NCBI GenBank assembly: GCA_964618845.1
Contig: CAZUCU010000005.1
Coordinates: forward strand, 1 to 32,088
DNA length: 32,088 nt
Direction: 5' to 3'
DNA from: CAZUCU01 sp964618845
GTDB taxonomy: Bacteria; Patescibacteriota; Minisyncoccia; Phycocordibacterales; JAACPR01
The position numbers and the translations under genes were made by a program. Each line of letters opens with the position of its first letter. The first letter of the stretch is position 1. The notes under the pieces are model-generated. The model did no database searches. It was not told where the DNA came from and was given only the letters and a program-made list of their open reading frames with translations. Shown here piece after piece: positions 30,106 to 32,088 of the stretch.

Positions 30106-31250
30106 CTAATTACTTTCCTCTTCATTATAATTTCGAAATAGTACATCATCATCGCTCCAAAAGAAAGGGGAACAAGTATAAACCTCAAAATTTCGCCAAG
30201 CCAAGGAATAAAAGACAAAAATGTTAACAAAACTATACCCAAAGTCGCAGAATTAAAATCAACTTCAATTTTTTTATTTTCTTTGTTATTAATTTTTTTC
30301 AAGAAAAAACCAACAATAATTCCAGAAACTGAAGCCGTCAAAATAAGTAATATAATATAAACAAAAAACAAAATGATAGAGACCGGAATAGCAAACAAAC
30401 TTGCAAAAAGAATTACACAAATTATTGGAATCAAAAATATAGACAGCACACCAACCAAAAATGATTTTATTGGTACTTGATTAGAAATCATACTAACTCT
30501 CTGAGAGAAAACCCTGAACACAAATACTAAAATTAAAGCAATAAACAAAGAGGCTAAAAATTTAATTACTGTCCAAAATATTATTAAATTTAAAACAACT
30601 TTTTTGAAAACAGAATTTTCACTTATTTTTTCTATTTGATTAAATCTAATCTCGTTGTTAATTTTTGCATTGTTACTAATAAATGCCTTTTGAGAAGAAA
30701 AATAATTTAAATTTCCAGTTATAATTGCATTATCACCAATATTTAGTTTTTGAGAAGTTATGTTTGAATTAGCATTTAACTCTCCGTTTATATTTGTCTT
30801 GGCAGAAATAATTTTTAAATCATTAAAAACTTTCCCATTTATATTTACCTCACCGGCAACTATAAAAGTTTTACCGTTTAATACTGCATCTGGCGCGATG
30901 TTCACTTTACCACCAACTATAAATAAATCTCCGTCTGTTTTAAAATCTAAATTAATTTCACCACCAAAAAGTCTTACATCTTTTAGATATTCTCCTTTAA
31001 AATTTGCCCTAAATAACAAAGCTTCAACATCATCTTTGAAAGAACCGTTTATGTTACCTTCACCAGTAACCAAAAATAAATCTTTTTCTGTCTGATTGTC
31101 AAAAGAAACCTTACCTCCAATCAAATATAAATTTTCTTCAAAAGTTTGACCTTGAATATTAATTTCAGAGCCAGTCTGCATAGAATACGCCAAGGTTAAA
31201 ACTGGCACAAAAAATACAGTCAGAACAGCAAACCCATAAAGCTTTTTCAT
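30102..31250 (-). CDS. Bactofilin-like (polymer-forming) membrane protein
   Basis: A signal peptide (LYGFAVLTVFFVPVLTLAYS, residues about 4-22) precedes a right-handed beta-helix-like region of about 150 residues with regular repeats (ENLYLIGGKVSF, GDLFIVGGKVNI, GKTFIVAGEVNI, and LKIISAKTNI) similar to polymer-forming cytoskeletal or DUF583 domains, but here outside the membrane. Four hydrophobic helices follow (about 215-380), giving an anchored C-terminus. Such proteins are common in CPR and of unknown role; a scaffold function on the cell surface is a guess. The ATG at 31250 has TAATAT 6 bases upstream. It shares an ATGA overlap with the MYG1 gene and lies 16 bases after secA. Confidence 0.78.
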   Translation of the reverse strand: MKKLYGFAVLTVFFVPVLTLAYSMQTGSEINIQGQTFEENLYLIGGKVSFDNQTEKDLFLVTGEGNINGSFKDDVEALLFRANFKGEYLKDVRLFGGEINLDFKTDGDLFIVGGKVNIAPDAVLNGKTFIVAGEVNINGKVFNDLKIISAKTNINGELNANSNITSQKLNIGDNAIITGNLNYFSSQKAFISNNAKINNEIRFNQIEKISENSVFKKVVLNLIIFWTVIKFLASLFIALILVFVFRVFSQRVSMISNQVPIKSFLVGVLSIFLIPIICVILFASLFAIPVSIILFFVYIILLILTASVSGIIVGFFLKKINNKENKKIEVDFNSATLGIVLLTFLSFIPWLGEILRFILVPLSFGAMMMYYFEIIMKRKVIR

Positions 31251-31266
31251 ATTTTTATATTACAAT

Positions 31267-32088
31267 TTATTCTTTAATTTGCCAACCACTACCCAAAAAC
31301 TGCTCTGCTTTTTTGAATTTCATTTGCTTTTCTTCGTTGTCCTTATAGATTGTCACTAAATCATTTCTGCCATATTTTTTATTTTCTCTCTCAAAAACTT
31401 TTCCTGTAACATTAACGCTTGCCGTTCCATTTGTGATTAGTTGCGCATTTTTTACAGCTTGTCTTAATCTTTCTTCTTCTTTTTTAAAAGCTCCAACACT
31501 CAAATTATCAATTAATTCTACAACCTGATTTTCGATCGATTCAACAAGCCCAGCAAACATTCTTCTTCCCTCTTTTTGATATTCAATTAAGGGGTCTCTT
31601 TGCCCATAAGCTCGTAGCCCCACGCTGGAGCGCAAATAATTCATATTTTCCAGATGTTCTATCCAGTAGACATCAATACTTTGCAAATAAAGTCTTTTGA
31701 AAACTTTCAAAAATTCTTCTTCACCAAGTTCTCTAATTTTTTCTTCGATAACTTTTTCTATTTGAAGATATTTAATTTTCAGATCCTCCAAAAATTCCAA
31801 AAGGTCGTCTCTTCTTCCCTCCAAAATTTCTCTTCTCTTTTTATAAATAGATTCTCTTTGAGTATTCAAAACATTATCAAAATCAAGTAACTGTTTTCTT
31901 GCATCAAAATTTAATCCTTCAATTTTGGATTGAGCATTTTCCAAAGATTTAGAAATCATTTTATTTTGAATTGGTTGATCTTCTGGAATCCCAAGTTTAC
32001 CCATTACATTTTTTACCATATCAGAAGCAAATGCTCTCATTAGTGAATCTTCCAAAGAAACATAAAATTGAGTTTCTCCCGGATCACC
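31267..32088 (-). CDS. secA: Preprotein translocase subunit SecA, C-terminal part
   Basis: The gene runs off the window edge, so only the last 273 or so residues are seen. The frame beyond the first visible Met reads GDPGETQFYVSLEDSLMRAF, matching the SecA segment R-x-G-D-P-G. Then come FDARKQLLDFDNVLNTQRES, DVYWIEHLENMNYLRSSVGL and AYGQRDPLIEYQKEGRRMF of the helical scaffold and wing. The C-terminal zinc-binding CxC motif is missing; the tail ends GRNDLVTIYKDNEEKQMKF and GSGWQIKE. Loss of this SecB-binding tail fits a cell without SecB. The bactofilin-like gene follows after 16 bases. Confidence 0.95.
   Translation of the reverse strand, partial: GDPGETQFYVSLEDSLMRAFASDMVKNVMGKLGIPEDQPIQNKMISKSLENAQSKIEGLNFDARKQLLDFDNVLNTQRESIYKKRREILEGRRDDLLEFLEDLKIKYLQIEKVIEEKIRELGEEEFLKVFKRLYLQSIDVYWIEHLENMNYLRSSVGLRAYGQRDPLIEYQKEGRRMFAGLVESIENQVVELIDNLSVGAFKKEEERLRQAVKNAQLITNGTASVNVTGKVFERENKKYGRNDLVTIYKDNEEKQMKFKKAEQFLGSGWQIKE

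Overview
The window is a stretch of an AT-rich bacterial chromosome that looks like a Candidate Phyla Radiation (Patescibacteria, probably Parcubacteria-like) draft genome. The evidence is: compact or shortened versions of universal proteins (PheS and PheT without their usual N-terminal domains, a short RF1, EF-Ts of 193 residues, SecA without the C-terminal cysteine motif); a type IV pilus cluster; stand-alone toxin-like genes; small membrane proteins of CPR type; and many intergenic islands built from a few short sequence words. TGA serves as a stop (end of the 30102-31250 gene) and RF1 is present, so the code appears standard. Almost every gene is on the minus strand; only the PfkB kinase, the REP transposase and a broken pilin are on plus.

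Layout. 134-5715: gyrB (interrupted by an assembly gap), a C39-like cysteine peptidase, pheT and pheS; pheT carries a complete NlpC/P60 peptidase domain inside its B5 domain. 5716-9040: a plus-strand promoter-terminator unit, a lone MazF/PemK-like toxin, a PEGA membrane protein and a family 2 glycosyltransferase. 9066-16842: tRNA-Thr(TGT), a small membrane protein, tsf, rpsB, prfA, rpmE, a coiled-coil lytic transglycosylase, rplY, a divergent PfkB kinase and a membrane SH3/HEPN-like protein. 16842-21432: gatA, gatC, a RAYT (REP-associated transposase) with flanking REP palindromes, and ligA. 21445-24747: a pseudopilin operon headed by the prepilin peptidase gene. 24748-27900: an accessory region with a REP array, hicBA, a predicted structured small RNA, an unknown CPR-type ORF, a palindrome and short-repeat patch, a 5'-truncated pilin facing an intact pilin, and a four-helix-bundle protein. 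28072-32088: obgE, a MYG1-family protein, a bactofilin-like membrane protein and the C-terminal part of secA.

How the genes work together. The core genes serve replication and topology (gyrB, ligA), translation (pheST, tsf, rpsB, prfA, rpmE, rplY, gatCA, tRNA-Thr, obgE) and secretion (secA). The pilin operon with its peptidase and the separate major-type pilin point to type IV pili, plausibly used for contact with other cells. The surface and wall proteins (transglycosylase, C39 and NlpC/P60 domains, glycosyltransferase, bactofilin-like and PEGA proteins) fit a small episymbiont-like cell, although lifestyle is inference.

The most noteworthy observations are: the NlpC/P60 domain inside PheT; word-like repeats inserted in frame into PheT, GatA, GatC, LigA and PilD; two plus-strand promoter-terminator units that look like small RNAs, one with a three-way-junction fold; many starts with a TANNNT hexamer 6-7 nt before the start codon, suggesting leaderless mRNAs; an inverted pair of pilin genes sharing 53 identical bases; and two of three 100-N gaps being flanked by identical 55-base copies, so that they are false gaps, one of which breaks a pilin gene.
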